From Bradyrhizobium sp. WSM3983 (lineage in GTDB: Bacteria > Pseudomonadota > Alphaproteobacteria > Rhizobiales > Xanthobacteraceae): a stretch of 64,000 nucleotides of DNA. The DNA lies in contig NZ_AXAY01000032.1 in the NCBI RefSeq assembly GCF_000473045.1, forward strand, positions 1 through 64,000, given 5' to 3'. Below, piece after piece: positions 8,312-16,953 of this stretch (position 1 is its first letter; each line of letters starts with the position of its first letter). The notes under the pieces were generated by a model that worked only from the letters and a program-made list of their open reading frames with translations, was not told the DNA's origin and searched no databases. Both the position numbers and the translations under genes were made by a program.

Positions 8312-10138
8312 CTATTCCACCGTCACCGACTTGGCGAGATTGCGCGGCTGGTCGACGTCTGTGCCCATGACCACGGCCGTATGGTAGGCCAGCAGCTGCA
8401 CGGGGACGGCATAGACCATCGGCGTGAAGGCCGCGGCCATGTCAGGCATGACAATGGTGACCAGCGAATCCACCGTCGCCTCCGCCGCGCCCTTGGCATC
8501 GGTCATCAGGATGATGTTGCCGCCGCGGGCAGCGACTTCCTGCATGTTGGAGACGGTCTTCTCGAACACGCGGTCGTAGGGCGCGATCACGACGACCGGC
8601 ATGGTCTCGTCGATCAGCGCGATCGGGCCGTGCTTGAGCTCGCCGGCGGCATAGCCCTCGGCGTGGATGTAGGAGATTTCCTTCAGCTTCAGCGCGCCTT
8701 CGAGCGCCAGCGGATAGCTGGTGCCGCGGCCGAGATAGAGCACGTCGCGTGATTTTGCGATCCTGTGCGCGAGCTTTTCGATCTGGAGCTCGGTGGTGAG
8801 CGCATCCGACATCAGGCGCGGGATCTCGACGAGGCCGTGGACGAGCTTGGTCTCGTCCTCGGCGGACAATTCGCCGCGGGCCTTGCCGGCCGCGATCGCA
8901 AGATTTGCCAGCACCATGAGCTGGCAGGTGAACGCCTTGGTCGAGGCAACGCCGATCTCGGGGCCCGCCAGCGTCTGCAGCACGGTCTCGCTCTCGCGCG
9001 CGATGGTCGAGGTCGGGACGTTGACGACGGCAATCGTATGCGCGCCCTCGGCCTTGGCGTAGCGCAGCGCAGCCAGCGTGTCGGCGGTCTCGCCGGATTG
9101 CGAGATGAAGATCGCGAGATCGCCCTTGCGCAGCGGCGCTTCGCGGTAGCGGAATTCGGAGGCGACATCGACCTCGACCGGCACGCGTGCAAAACGCTCA
9201 AACCAGTATTTTGCAACGATGCCGGCGTAGCTCGCGGTGCCACAGGCCGTGATGTTGATGCGCTGGATGTCCTTGAAGTCGAACGGCAGCTTGACCGGCA
9301 GCGAGACGCGCTCGGTCGCCATGTCGACATACCGCGCCAGCGTATGGCCGACCACTTCCGGCTGCTCGTGGATCTCCTTCGCCATGAAGTGGCGATAATT
9401 GGCCTTGTCGACCAACGAGGTCGAGGCGGCGTGCTTGATCTTGCCGCGCTCGACGGCCTGGCCGTCCTTGTCGAAAATCGCAGCGCTCTTGTGGGTCAGG
9501 ACGACCCAGTCGCCATCCTCGAGATAGCTGATCGTGTCGGTGAACGGGCCAAGCGCGATCGCGTCCGAGCCGAGATACATCTCGCCGTCACCATAGCCGA
9601 TCGCCAGCGGCGGGCCGTTGCGGGCGCCGATCATGAGGTCGTCGTCGCCGGCGAAGATGAAGCCGAGTGCGAAGGCGCCGCGCAGCCGAGAAAGCGTCAG
9701 CTTGACTGCTTCCACCGGCTTGTTGCCGCGCGTCAAGAGATCGTCGACGAGGTGCAACACGATCTCGGTGTCGGTCTCGGTGTGGAACACCGTGCCCTTC
9801 TTTTCGAGCTCCTCGCGCAGCTCGCGGAAATTCTCGATGATGCCGTTATGGACGACAGCGACGCGCTCGGTCGCATGCGGATGGGCGTTGTTGACGGTCG
9901 GCCTGCCATGGGTAGCCCAGCGGGTGTGACCGATGCCGGTCGTGCCCTTCAGCGGCTCGGCTTCCAGCCGCCTCTCCAGATTCTTCAGCTTGCCCTCGGC
10001 GCGTCGGCGCTCGAGATGCTTGCCTTCGAGCGTGGCGACGCCCGCGGAATCGTAGCCGCGATATTCAAGACGTTTGAGCGAATCCACCAATTGCTCTGCA
10101 ACCGGCTCGCGCCCGAGAATGCCGACAATCCCGCACAT
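8312..10138 (-). CDS. glmS: Glutamine--fructose-6-phosphate aminotransferase GlmS
   Basis: GlmS makes glucosamine-6-phosphate from fructose-6-phosphate and glutamine, the first committed step to UDP-GlcNAc, peptidoglycan and LPS. The ATG at 10138 yields 608 residues and places the nucleophilic cysteine at position 2 (MCGIVGILG), which requires this start after Met removal; the longer open frame is not coding. The N-terminal half is the class II glutamine amidotransferase domain, followed by two SIS sugar-isomerase domains (SQSGETADT and TSYPLALEGALKLKE). The C-terminus ends in the typical AKSVTVE. glmU lies 446 bases upstream on the same strand, with a small gene on the other strand between. 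Confidence 0.97.
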   Translation of the reverse strand: MCGIVGILGREPVAEQLVDSLKRLEYRGYDSAGVATLEGKHLERRRAEGKLKNLERRLEAEPLKGTTGIGHTRWATHGRPTVNNAHPHATERVAVVHNGIIENFRELREELEKKGTVFHTETDTEIVLHLVDDLLTRGNKPVEAVKLTLSRLRGAFALGFIFAGDDDLMIGARNGPPLAIGYGDGEMYLGSDAIALGPFTDTISYLEDGDWVVLTHKSAAIFDKDGQAVERGKIKHAASTSLVDKANYRHFMAKEIHEQPEVVGHTLARYVDMATERVSLPVKLPFDFKDIQRINITACGTASYAGIVAKYWFERFARVPVEVDVASEFRYREAPLRKGDLAIFISQSGETADTLAALRYAKAEGAHTIAVVNVPTSTIARESETVLQTLAGPEIGVASTKAFTCQLMVLANLAIAAGKARGELSAEDETKLVHGLVEIPRLMSDALTTELQIEKLAHRIAKSRDVLYLGRGTSYPLALEGALKLKEISYIHAEGYAAGELKHGPIALIDETMPVVVIAPYDRVFEKTVSNMQEVAARGGNIILMTDAKGAAEATVDSLVTIVMPDMAAAFTPMVYAVPVQLLAYHTAVVMGTDVDQPRNLAKSVTVE

Positions 10139-10359
10139 GCGGATCAATATCCCCCAAATCGTCGAAAAATCGCCTAAACGACGCGCTCGGTTTTTAGCGA
10201 AGTTCCTAAGGAACCAGATACTCAATAATTATGACGGATTGCGACAGCGTCCGATGACGGCAACCCCACGCCTGCGTCGATGTGGCCGGCCTTTAACCGC
10301 GCGGATTAACTCGTTGTCAACAAATTTGACCAACGATTCGAGTCCGGGAGATCAAGACC

Positions 10360-10578
10360 ATGAAAGCCACGTCCGACCGCAAAGGTCTGTCTTCGATGTA
10401 CATGCGTGCCAGTGAGACCTCCGGCACGCATCTCGCGCATTGGCCGCCGCCCCAGCGCGGCAGGGAAAGCAAGCCCGTCTTCATCAAGCACGCAGCCGGT
10501 GAGCCTGCAAAGCGCGCCAAGCCGCGCGGCTGGCGCCTGACGCGCGCGATCTTCTCCGAATTCGCCGACGACGAATAA
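10360..10578 (+). CDS. Small basic hypothetical protein
   Basis: This 72-residue protein has no recognised domain. It is rich in lysine and arginine, contains a PPPQRGRESKPVFIKH segment and ends in an acidic FADDE tail. The ATG at 10360 has a good ribosome-binding site (GGGAG, nine bases upstream). It lies alone between the leftward glmS and glmU genes and converges on glmU, with only seven bases between the stops. I have a recollection of similar short proteins in Bradyrhizobium genomes but cannot assign a role. Confidence 0.6.
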   Translation: MKATSDRKGLSSMYMRASETSGTHLAHWPPPQRGRESKPVFIKHAAGEPAKRAKPRGWRLTRAIFSEFADDE

Positions 10579-10584
10579 CGCCGC

Positions 10585-11952
10585 TCACTTCTGAGGCGGC
10601 TTCTCAGTTTTCTTGCCGCTCGTCTTCATCTCGCGGTAGCGCGCAGCGCCGCCTTCGCGGATGGTCTGCTGGTTGCGCTCCAGCGCCATCGCATCGTCGG
10701 GCACGTCGCGCGTGATCACCGAGCCCGAGCCGATATAGGCGCCGTTGCCGATCTTCACCGGCGCAACCAGCGACGAGTTGGTGCCGACGAAGGCGCCCTG
10801 CCCGATCACCGTCTTGTGCTTCTTGAAGCCGTCGTAGTTGCAGGTGATGGTGCCTGCGCCGATGTTGGAATTGGCGCCGACGGTGGCATCTCCAATGTAG
10901 GAGAGATGGTTGACCTTGACGCCGGCCTCCAGCGTCGCGGCCTTGGTCTCCACGAAATTGCCGATCCGCGCGCCGTCGCCGAGCGAGGTGCCGGGGCGCA
11001 GCCGCGCATAGGGGCCGATCGAGACGTTCTTGCCGAGCGTGGTCTGCACGATATGCGAGAAGGAGTGGATCACGGTGCCGTCGGCGATCGAGACGCCAGG
11101 TCCGATCACCACGAACGGCTCGATCGTGACGTCCGTGCCGAACACGGTGTCGGCGGCGAGATAGACGGTTTCCGGCGCGATCAGCGTGACGCCGCCCTCC
11201 ATCGCAGCCTTGCGCAGCCTTGCCTGCATCACGGCTTCCGCTTCCGCAAGCTGGGCCTTGGTGTTGATGCCGCGCACCTCGTCCTCACTGGTCTCGATCA
11301 CCACGGACTCCCATCCATTGTCGCGGACGATCCCGACCGCATCGGTCAGATAATACTCGCCCTTGGAATTGGCATTACCGATCTTGTCCAGGATCGTGAG
11401 CGCGCGGCGGCCATCGATCGCCATCACGCCGGCATTGCACAGATCGATCTTGCGCTCGTCCGCGCTGGCGTCGGCGTGCTCGCGGATCGCGACCAGGCGG
11501 TCGCCCTCGACGATGAAGCGGCCATAGCCGGTCGGGTCCGCCGCGCGAAAACCGAGCGCGGCAATCGCAGCACCTTTCGCGAGCGGTGCTCGGAGCCGCG
11601 CAAAAGTCTCGGCCGAGATCAGCGGCGTATCGCCGAAAGCGATCAGGACGTCGTCGACGCCGCGCGCAATCGCCTCCCGCGCCCCCAGCACCGCGTGCGC
11701 GGTGCCGAGCCGGTCGGCCTGCACGAAGATGAGCGCATCGGAGCGGATACGTTTCGCCTCGTCGGCGACGGCCTGATGATCGGGGCCGATCACGACTGCG
11801 AGCGCAGTGCCGGTTCCGCGCGGAGCGCCGCCGAGCACATGGGCGAGCAGCGTCTGGGAAGCTAAGGGATGCAGCACTTTCGGCAGGCTGGATCGCATGC
11901 GCGTGCCTTCGCCGGCGGCGAGCACGATCGTGAGGCTTGAGCGGGCGGTCAT
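10585..11952 (-). CDS. glmU: Bifunctional GlcNAc-1-P uridyltransferase / GlcN-1-P acetyltransferase GlmU
   Basis: GlmU acetylates glucosamine-1-phosphate and then uridylates it to UDP-GlcNAc. The ATG at 11952 gives 455 residues. The N-terminal pyrophosphorylase domain starts with the nucleotide-binding loop LAAGEGTRM. The C-terminal left-handed beta-helix shows hexapeptide repeats and the acetyl-CoA site region (NIGAGTITCNYDG, GAFVGTNSSLVAPV). The upstream ATG at 12003 would add 17 residues before the invariant N-terminus and is not preferred. Together with glmS it supplies the amino-sugar branch for the cell envelope. Confidence 0.97.
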   Translation of the reverse strand: MTARSSLTIVLAAGEGTRMRSSLPKVLHPLASQTLLAHVLGGAPRGTGTALAVVIGPDHQAVADEAKRIRSDALIFVQADRLGTAHAVLGAREAIARGVDDVLIAFGDTPLISAETFARLRAPLAKGAAIAALGFRAADPTGYGRFIVEGDRLVAIREHADASADERKIDLCNAGVMAIDGRRALTILDKIGNANSKGEYYLTDAVGIVRDNGWESVVIETSEDEVRGINTKAQLAEAEAVMQARLRKAAMEGGVTLIAPETVYLAADTVFGTDVTIEPFVVIGPGVSIADGTVIHSFSHIVQTTLGKNVSIGPYARLRPGTSLGDGARIGNFVETKAATLEAGVKVNHLSYIGDATVGANSNIGAGTITCNYDGFKKHKTVIGQGAFVGTNSSLVAPVKIGNGAYIGSGSVITRDVPDDAMALERNQQTIREGGAARYREMKTSGKKTEKPPQK

Positions 11953-12132
11953 TGCAATCCTGTCAGATATGGCCGAATCGATCATCACATCGGCGGGCGA
12001 CAAGTCGATGTCGCCTGAGCTTATCGCCTTGCTACCCCCGCAAACGCCCGGAATTCAAGTGCGGGTGGGTTTTCCTGTTAATGTTCCTTGATTGATTCGG
12101 GGACGCCAGACAGGGCTGGGCACTATACGTTC

Positions 12133-13539
12133 ATGGCAAAGGATTCCGACCCACTGGCGGATGCCTTCGGCGACAAGGAGACCGGCGGGCTGTTCTCCGG
12201 ACTCTTGGCTGAAGAAAGCACGTTCGATCGCCGTATGCTATGGCGGCTGGGCTCGTGGGGCGCGGCCGCCGTCGGCGCCGTCGTGATCGCCGTGATGGCC
12301 AACCAGGCCCAGCTCGGCTGGCGACGCGACCAGGTCGCCTCCGCTGATCTCGCCCGCCAGTCCGACCGGCTCCAGGTGCTGACCAAGGAGAGTCAGCTCG
12401 AAGCGCGCCGCCTCACCTCCGCCATCGACACGCTGAACACCGATCGCGACCGGCTCTATGCGCGCGTCACCGTGCTCGAGCAGGGGCTCGATTCCGTCAC
12501 CGGCGCCATCGCCAGGCAGAGCGCGACATCGCCGCAGACGCCCGCCGCGAAGCCGCAGGACACGCCGGTCGCCGCCGCGCAGCCCTCGACCCCGGCCCCG
12601 GATGTCGCGCCGGTCGCCTCGACCGCGGCGTCGCTGGTCGACAAGCCGCGCGTAACCGCCGGCAAGGAGCCCAAAGACAATTCGAAAGAGGCGGCGAAGG
12701 ATCAGCCGAGCCCGCCGCCGCAGACTGCCTCTGCCGCTTCGCTCGTTCCGCAGTCGCCGGTGACGACGTCGGCGCTGCCGATCCTTCCGCTGGTGCCATC
12801 GAAGTCGATCATGGCGCCGCCTGATCCGGCGGCGTCGAAACTGATTCAGCCCGAGACGGCCGAGAAGGCCGCCGAGAAGAAGCCCGAGGCAGTGCCCGCT
12901 CCCACCGAAGTCGCCGCGGCCCCAGCCAGGCCGCCCGAGGCAATCGAAGCCGAGTCTCCCGCGATCGCGGTCCAGCAGACGCGCTTTGCGATCGATCTCG
13001 GCGGCGCGAACTCGGTCGACGGCCTGCGCGTACTCTGGCGCGGCCTGAGCAAGTCCAATCCAGAAGTCGCGGCGCTGCGGCCGATCATCATGATCAAGGA
13101 AGGCAATAACGGCCTCGGGATGCAGCTCCGTCTGGGTGCCGGCCCCCTGATCAATGCCGCCGCCGCCGCAAAGCTCTGCGCAGGCCTTGCCGAGAACAAC
13201 CGCCATTGCGAGACGACAGTGTTCGACGGCCAGCGCCTGTCGATGCGCGGCGGCTCGGACAAGTCCCAAGACAAGAACCAGGACAAAGGCCAGGACAAGG
13301 GTTCAGACAAGGACCAGGACAGGAATTCGGAAAAGAGCCAGGACGCGGTGCCGCAGGCTGAAACCGCGCCCGCGCCCGTCGCCAAGCCAGACAAGCACCG
13401 CCGCAGCTACACTTCCAAGCGCTCATCAAAGCGCGAGGAGCCCGCGCCCGCGCCAGCACCCGCGGCACAGCCGGCCGCTCAGGCCAAGCCGGAGACGGCG
13501 TCGGCGAGTTCGACGATATCGTCGTTCTTCAGACGGTAG
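12133..13539 (+). CDS. Single-span envelope protein with SPOR-like C-terminal domain
   Basis: The 468-residue product begins at the ATG at 12133. A cytoplasmic segment of about 40 residues precedes one membrane span (GSWGAAAVGAVVIAVMAN), a short coiled coil, and a long alanine/proline/lysine-rich linker (about residues 130-270). A folded segment follows (about 275-370: RFAIDLGGANSVDGLRVLWR, then LRLGAGPLINAAAAAKLCAG) whose spacing and motifs resemble SPOR peptidoglycan-binding domains. After it comes a low-complexity run of D-K-N/G/S-Q repeats and a second basic, proline/alanine-rich tail. A role at the cell wall or division site is inferred only from the SPOR-like pattern. Confidence 0.7.
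   Translation: MAKDSDPLADAFGDKETGGLFSGLLAEESTFDRRMLWRLGSWGAAAVGAVVIAVMANQAQLGWRRDQVASADLARQSDRLQVLTKESQLEARRLTSAIDTLNTDRDRLYARVTVLEQGLDSVTGAIARQSATSPQTPAAKPQDTPVAAAQPSTPAPDVAPVASTAASLVDKPRVTAGKEPKDNSKEAAKDQPSPPPQTASAASLVPQSPVTTSALPILPLVPSKSIMAPPDPAASKLIQPETAEKAAEKKPEAVPAPTEVAAAPARPPEAIEAESPAIAVQQTRFAIDLGGANSVDGLRVLWRGLSKSNPEVAALRPIIMIKEGNNGLGMQLRLGAGPLINAAAAAKLCAGLAENNRHCETTVFDGQRLSMRGGSDKSQDKNQDKGQDKGSDKDQDRNSEKSQDAVPQAETAPAPVAKPDKHRRSYTSKRSSKREEPAPAPAPAAQPAAQAKPETASASSTISSFFRR
13258..13340 (+). repeat. Coding low-complexity DK(x)QD repeat
   Basis: Inside the SPOR-like protein, nucleotides repeat in 12-base units built on GAC AAG xxx CAG/CAA, giving a charged D-K-x-Q tract of about 27 residues. 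Perfect and near-perfect units suggest slippage-prone length variation. Confidence 0.6.
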
Positions 13540-13594
13540 GACTATCGGAGCTTTTGATTGAGTCGCGAGGGCGTCTCACCTGAGACTGCGCCAC

Positions 13595-13684
13595 TCAAAG
13601 AATGGCTACCAACTGGCTGATCTTGATTGCCGCGCAAATGATCATGCCCCAAAGCGCAAAATTGACCTGCAACGCCTCAACCAT
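13595..13684 (-). CDS. Possible 29-residue hydrophobic small protein
   Basis: On the minus strand, the ATG at 13684 opens a 29-codon frame ending at TGA 13595-13597. The product, MVEALQVNFALWGMII followed by CAAIKISQLVAIL, is nearly all membrane-compatible. GAGG lies six bases upstream of the ATG, a good ribosome-binding site. An in-frame ATG at 13702 would give 35 residues. The frame is closed by TGA 48 bases further upstream. It sits in an otherwise empty 375-base gap. Either it is a small membrane protein or chance; homologues would decide. Confidence 0.25.
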   Translation of the reverse strand: MVEALQVNFALWGMIICAAIKISQLVAIL

Positions 13685-13914
13685 TGCCAACCTCGCTCGC
13701 ATCCTCGTAGTCGCGTTCTTGAACGACGCGATCTGCTCCTGATTGGATCAGCGATCACGTCCACGCTTCAAGTCGGATGTTAGGCGACGTTGGACCCCTC
13801 GCAAATCCGTATGGCTACGGTTCCGATGCGTTCGGGGAGGCCCGAGCGATGCCCCGGTGTAAAAATCCCCTCGCCCCTGTTGCTCCATTCCGCCATCCCG
13901 ACCATATTGCCGGC

Positions 13915-14295
13915 ATGACAAAAAAGCCGTTTCGCCTCACGCCCTATCAGGTCCAGTTTCTCATCGTCGTCGGTTTCGTCACCGTCGGCTGGGCGCTCTA
14001 TGTGCGCTATCTCGCGATCGAGTTCTCGCAAGTAGCACTCGCATGCGATGCCGGCTTGCAGACCATGATCTGCAAGGCGCGCTCGGTGTCGACGTCGCTG
14101 TTCAAGAATTCGGTGTTCGGCATTGTCGCGCTGGTGATCGCGACGCTGAACCTGATGCGGCCGTCGATCGTGCTGCTCACGCTGGGCGTGGTCGCAGCCG
14201 GCCTCGGCATCGTGCTCTACAACATCGTGCTGTCGGGCCTGGCGATCGGCCTGCTCATCCTTGGCTTTGCACGGCCCGCGCCCGCCACAGCGTGA
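13915..14295 (+). CDS. Small three- to four-span membrane protein
   Basis: The ATG at 13915 (MTKKPFRLTPYQVQF) yields 126 residues with hydrophobic stretches at about 16-38, 60-85 and 90-122. Four cysteine-flanked polar residues lie between the first two spans. No domain is recognised. It converges with ndvC and overlaps its 3' end by 41 bases, an overlap unusual enough that the two mRNAs would be antisense at their ends. The open frame upstream of 13915 is not protein-like. Confidence 0.6.
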   Translation: MTKKPFRLTPYQVQFLIVVGFVTVGWALYVRYLAIEFSQVALACDAGLQTMICKARSVSTSLFKNSVFGIVALVIATLNLMRPSIVLLTLGVVAAGLGIVLYNIVLSGLAIGLLILGFARPAPATA

Positions 14296-15871
14296 GCGCG
14301 AACAACAGATAGATCGCGCAGGTCCACATCGCCTGCCAGTTGTCGCGGCCTTCGTTCAGGATCACATAGACCGCCGACAGCGCCAGCAGCCCCGCGAACA
14401 ACGCTTCCGCGATCGGGCGCGCGCCGATCTGCGGCCGGTTCAGCATCAACAACGCGAACGGCACCACCGCCATCGTCAGCGACGCATAGGGGAAGTCGCG
14501 GTAGCGCGGGTCGAACACGAAGCCGAGCGCGGTCTCGGCCGCGATCACCGCCGTGACCGCCAGGGTCAGCCCCAGCACGGCGGAGAGCTTCGACCATTTC
14601 CGCCCCTCGCGCGGACCGAGCAGGTCGAGGAAGCTCGGCAGGTTGCGGCCAATGACGAGCGCCTGCGCACAGAAGATCGGCGAGAGGATGCCGGCCAGCA
14701 GCAGCGCCCCCCATTGCAACCAGCCGCCCCAGCCGTAGCTCTCGTAATACATCTTGTCGGCAGCGATCCCGAGCAGGATGCCCGCCGATGTCGCGGAGAT
14801 ACCGACGCCAAGCCAGGTCGAGAAGCGCGGCGTCCAGGGCCGGCGGCGCAGCGTGATGCCGGCAACCGCAAACACCAGCACGCTGAGGCCCATGCCGGCG
14901 CCCATGTACCATTTCCAGAACGGGAAATTGCTGATCGGCTCGCCCGGCGGATATTTCAGCTGGCGACGCACGGAATCGATCAGGCCCCAATAGCCGCCGA
15001 CAGTGCCTTCGAGCCGCCGCTTCCACGGCTGGTCATAGGCCTCGATCAGGTTGACGCGAAATTTCTGCGCCTTCGCGAGCCCGAGGATTTCCGAGACAAC
15101 GCGCGCCTGATTGGTGCGTGACGGCAGCGCGCCCTCGCGCATGCGGCCTTCGCTCGGCCAACCGGTCTCGCCGATCAATATCTCCTTGCCGGGGAAAGCC
15201 ACCGCCATCCGTTCGCGGATCGCCTCGACATGGCTCGCCGCGAACTTCGCCTTCACCGGCATATCCTCCCAATAAGGCAAGATGTGAATCGTGACGAAGT
15301 CGACGGCATCATAGACATCGCGGTTTTTCAGCCAATACTCCCAGACGTCGGCATAGGTCACGGGTACGGTGACCTGCGCCTTCACCGAACGGATGATCGC
15401 AGTGAGGTCCGACGTCGTCATCTCTCCGCGCAGCAAGACCTCGTTGCCGACGACGAGCGTGGAGATGGTGTCGGGAAATTCCTTGGTGAGGCGGACCGCG
15501 GTCGCTACTTGCGCAAAATTCTTCGCGCGATTGCTGCTGAGCCAGATGCCCTGGATCACCTTCAGGCCGCCGATCCTGGCCGCGACCGAAGGCACCTGGT
15601 CGAGCCCGTTCTCGAGCGAATAGGTGCGGACGCAGTCGGTGATCTGCTTGAGTTGGCGCAGGTCCTGCTCGAGCTGGTCGGCCTCGATATGGGTCCATTC
15701 GTTCAGCGGCGTCTGCTCGCCGCGGAACGGCGCGTAGGACACGCACTGAACCTTGTCATTGGGATCGATGGGGGCGCGCGCGAGCGTGATCGGCGTGGCC
15801 AACCACCACCACACGGCAGCAATCGCACCCAGGGAGACGAGCAGGAGCGCCAGTGGCGTACGAAGTGAAAT
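14255..15871 (-). CDS. ndvC: NdvC-type GH17 membrane protein, cyclic beta-(1,3),(1,6)-glucan synthesis
   Basis: The N-terminal half is a GH17-like glycosyl hydrolase/transglycosylase with the acid/base motif VVGNEVLLRGE (about residue 144) and nucleophile motif IGETGWPSEG (about 236). Seven membrane spans follow. In B. japonicum, NdvC is a protein of about 62 kDa needed for the beta-1,6 linkages of osmoregulatory and symbiotic cyclic glucan. The first ordinary start is GTG at 15814 (519 residues), but this truncates the export segment. In frame upstream an uninterrupted hydrophobic stretch (SLRTPLALLLVSLGAIAAV) begins at an ATT at 15869-15871 with GGAGG nine bases before it, giving 538 residues; a TAA closes the frame at about 15903. 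I favour the ATT start. Gene orientation is opposite to ndvB. Confidence 0.85.
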   Translation of the reverse strand: MSLRTPLALLLVSLGAIAAVWWWLATPITLARAPIDPNDKVQCVSYAPFRGEQTPLNEWTHIEADQLEQDLRQLKQITDCVRTYSLENGLDQVPSVAARIGGLKVIQGIWLSSNRAKNFAQVATAVRLTKEFPDTISTLVVGNEVLLRGEMTTSDLTAIIRSVKAQVTVPVTYADVWEYWLKNRDVYDAVDFVTIHILPYWEDMPVKAKFAASHVEAIRERMAVAFPGKEILIGETGWPSEGRMREGALPSRTNQARVVSEILGLAKAQKFRVNLIEAYDQPWKRRLEGTVGGYWGLIDSVRRQLKYPPGEPISNFPFWKWYMGAGMGLSVLVFAVAGITLRRRPWTPRFSTWLGVGISATSAGILLGIAADKMYYESYGWGGWLQWGALLLAGILSPIFCAQALVIGRNLPSFLDLLGPREGRKWSKLSAVLGLTLAVTAVIAAETALGFVFDPRYRDFPYASLTMAVVPFALLMLNRPQIGARPIAEALFAGLLALSAVYVILNEGRDNWQAMWTCAIYLLFALTLWRARAVQSQG

Positions 15872-16144
15872 CGGTTCGGTCCTCCGCGAAGGGCCCGTCG
15901 ATTACCTGCTCGCACGCCATCTGCCAAGGGGGGACACGGGCGAGGCGCTCGCTCTCCCCGGCGAATTGGGCTGCGGCCGTTCGACCGGGCCCTAGGATCG
16001 TGACTTTGCTGGACAAAAATCCAAATTCAGGTCATGGGATTTTGCGGGACTTTTCCGCCGCATTGGAGACCCATTTGGACGCCATCACGTCGGCGCCCGC
16101 GAGGTCCCGCCATGCGGGCGGACGGTTGAGATATTGGGGAATTC

Positions 16145-16741
16145 ATGCGGCGACGGGTGTTCGAGTTACGAAATGCGGTCCTGCGGCAGTTCGCCGCCAC
16201 TTTGGCCGTCTCCTCCCTTGTCCTCCTGGCCAGCCTAGGTGGCGCCTCCGCCCAGAGCGGCTCGCCCGCCCCCGATCAGGGCAAAGCCGCCGCCCAGCCC
16301 GCCGACGCCGCCAAGGACGCCACCGCCCAGAACCAGCGCCGCACCGATGAATTCGCCGAGGCCGCCCAGGCTATCAACGGCCCGGCCGGCAATCCGGAAT
16401 GCGTCTGGCTCGGCCGGCGCGTGGTGCGGCTGATGTGGCGGGATGACCTCGATACCGCGTTCCGCCATCTCGACCTCTATGACCGCTTCGGCTGCCCGGG
16501 CGGCCACATCCAGGCCGCGTTCCGCTGCCTGACCCGCTTCGGCGCCCAGATCGATCCCAAGGTCGCCGAGACCCTGGACAGCCGCGTGCACGCCTGCTGG
16601 ATCAATCCGGCCTCCCAACCGCAGCAGGCGGCGGCCGCGGCGTCCCAGCCTGCAGCACCGACGGCAGGCAATTCGCAGCCACCCCAGCCGGCCGCGAGCC
16701 CCGCGCCTGCGGCAAGCCCGACGCCGGCCCCCCAGAAATAA
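16145..16741 (+). CDS. Exported alanine/proline-rich protein, NdvD candidate
   Basis: The 198-residue product starts at the ATG at 16145 with an in-frame TGA 15 bases upstream. A signal peptide or anchor covers residues 12-36, ending ASLGGASAQ. The central folded part (about 75-155) holds conserved-looking cysteines and aromatic motifs (NPECVWLGRRVVRLMW, DLYDRFGCPGGHIQAAFRC). The tail is a proline/alanine/glutamine-rich linker. In B. japonicum a third gene for cyclic glucan, ndvD, was described between ndvC and ndvB, encoding a one-span protein of about 26 kDa. This gene has the right position and topology but is nearer 20 kDa, so equivalence is a proposal. Confidence 0.65.
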   Translation: MRRRVFELRNAVLRQFAATLAVSSLVLLASLGGASAQSGSPAPDQGKAAAQPADAAKDATAQNQRRTDEFAEAAQAINGPAGNPECVWLGRRVVRLMWRDDLDTAFRHLDLYDRFGCPGGHIQAAFRCLTRFGAQIDPKVAETLDSRVHACWINPASQPQQAAAAASQPAAPTAGNSQPPQPAASPAPAASPTPAPQK

Positions 16742-16953
16742 CCGCGATCGTTTCAGCCTTCGTTCAGGAACGATCGGCGATATCTGCGGTTGGCACTGCC
16801 GCGCTTCCGAAAGACCATGCCCTCATACGGACATGAGGCCATGACAGTTGTGAAACCGCGCGGCAGAGGTATGCTCCATTTGCCGCGGACTTGGTCGGAT
16901 CTCGGGGTCGGATCCGCTTCCCTGCCCCCTCAGCCCCTTTTGGTTTAGCCGCG

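Noticed and set aside
15853..16350. A GTG-started frame between ndvC and the NdvD candidate
   Set aside because: It overlaps the promoter region and the candidate gene in another frame and shows no span or domain; the ATG-started frame at 16145 has a signal peptide and conserved-looking cysteines.
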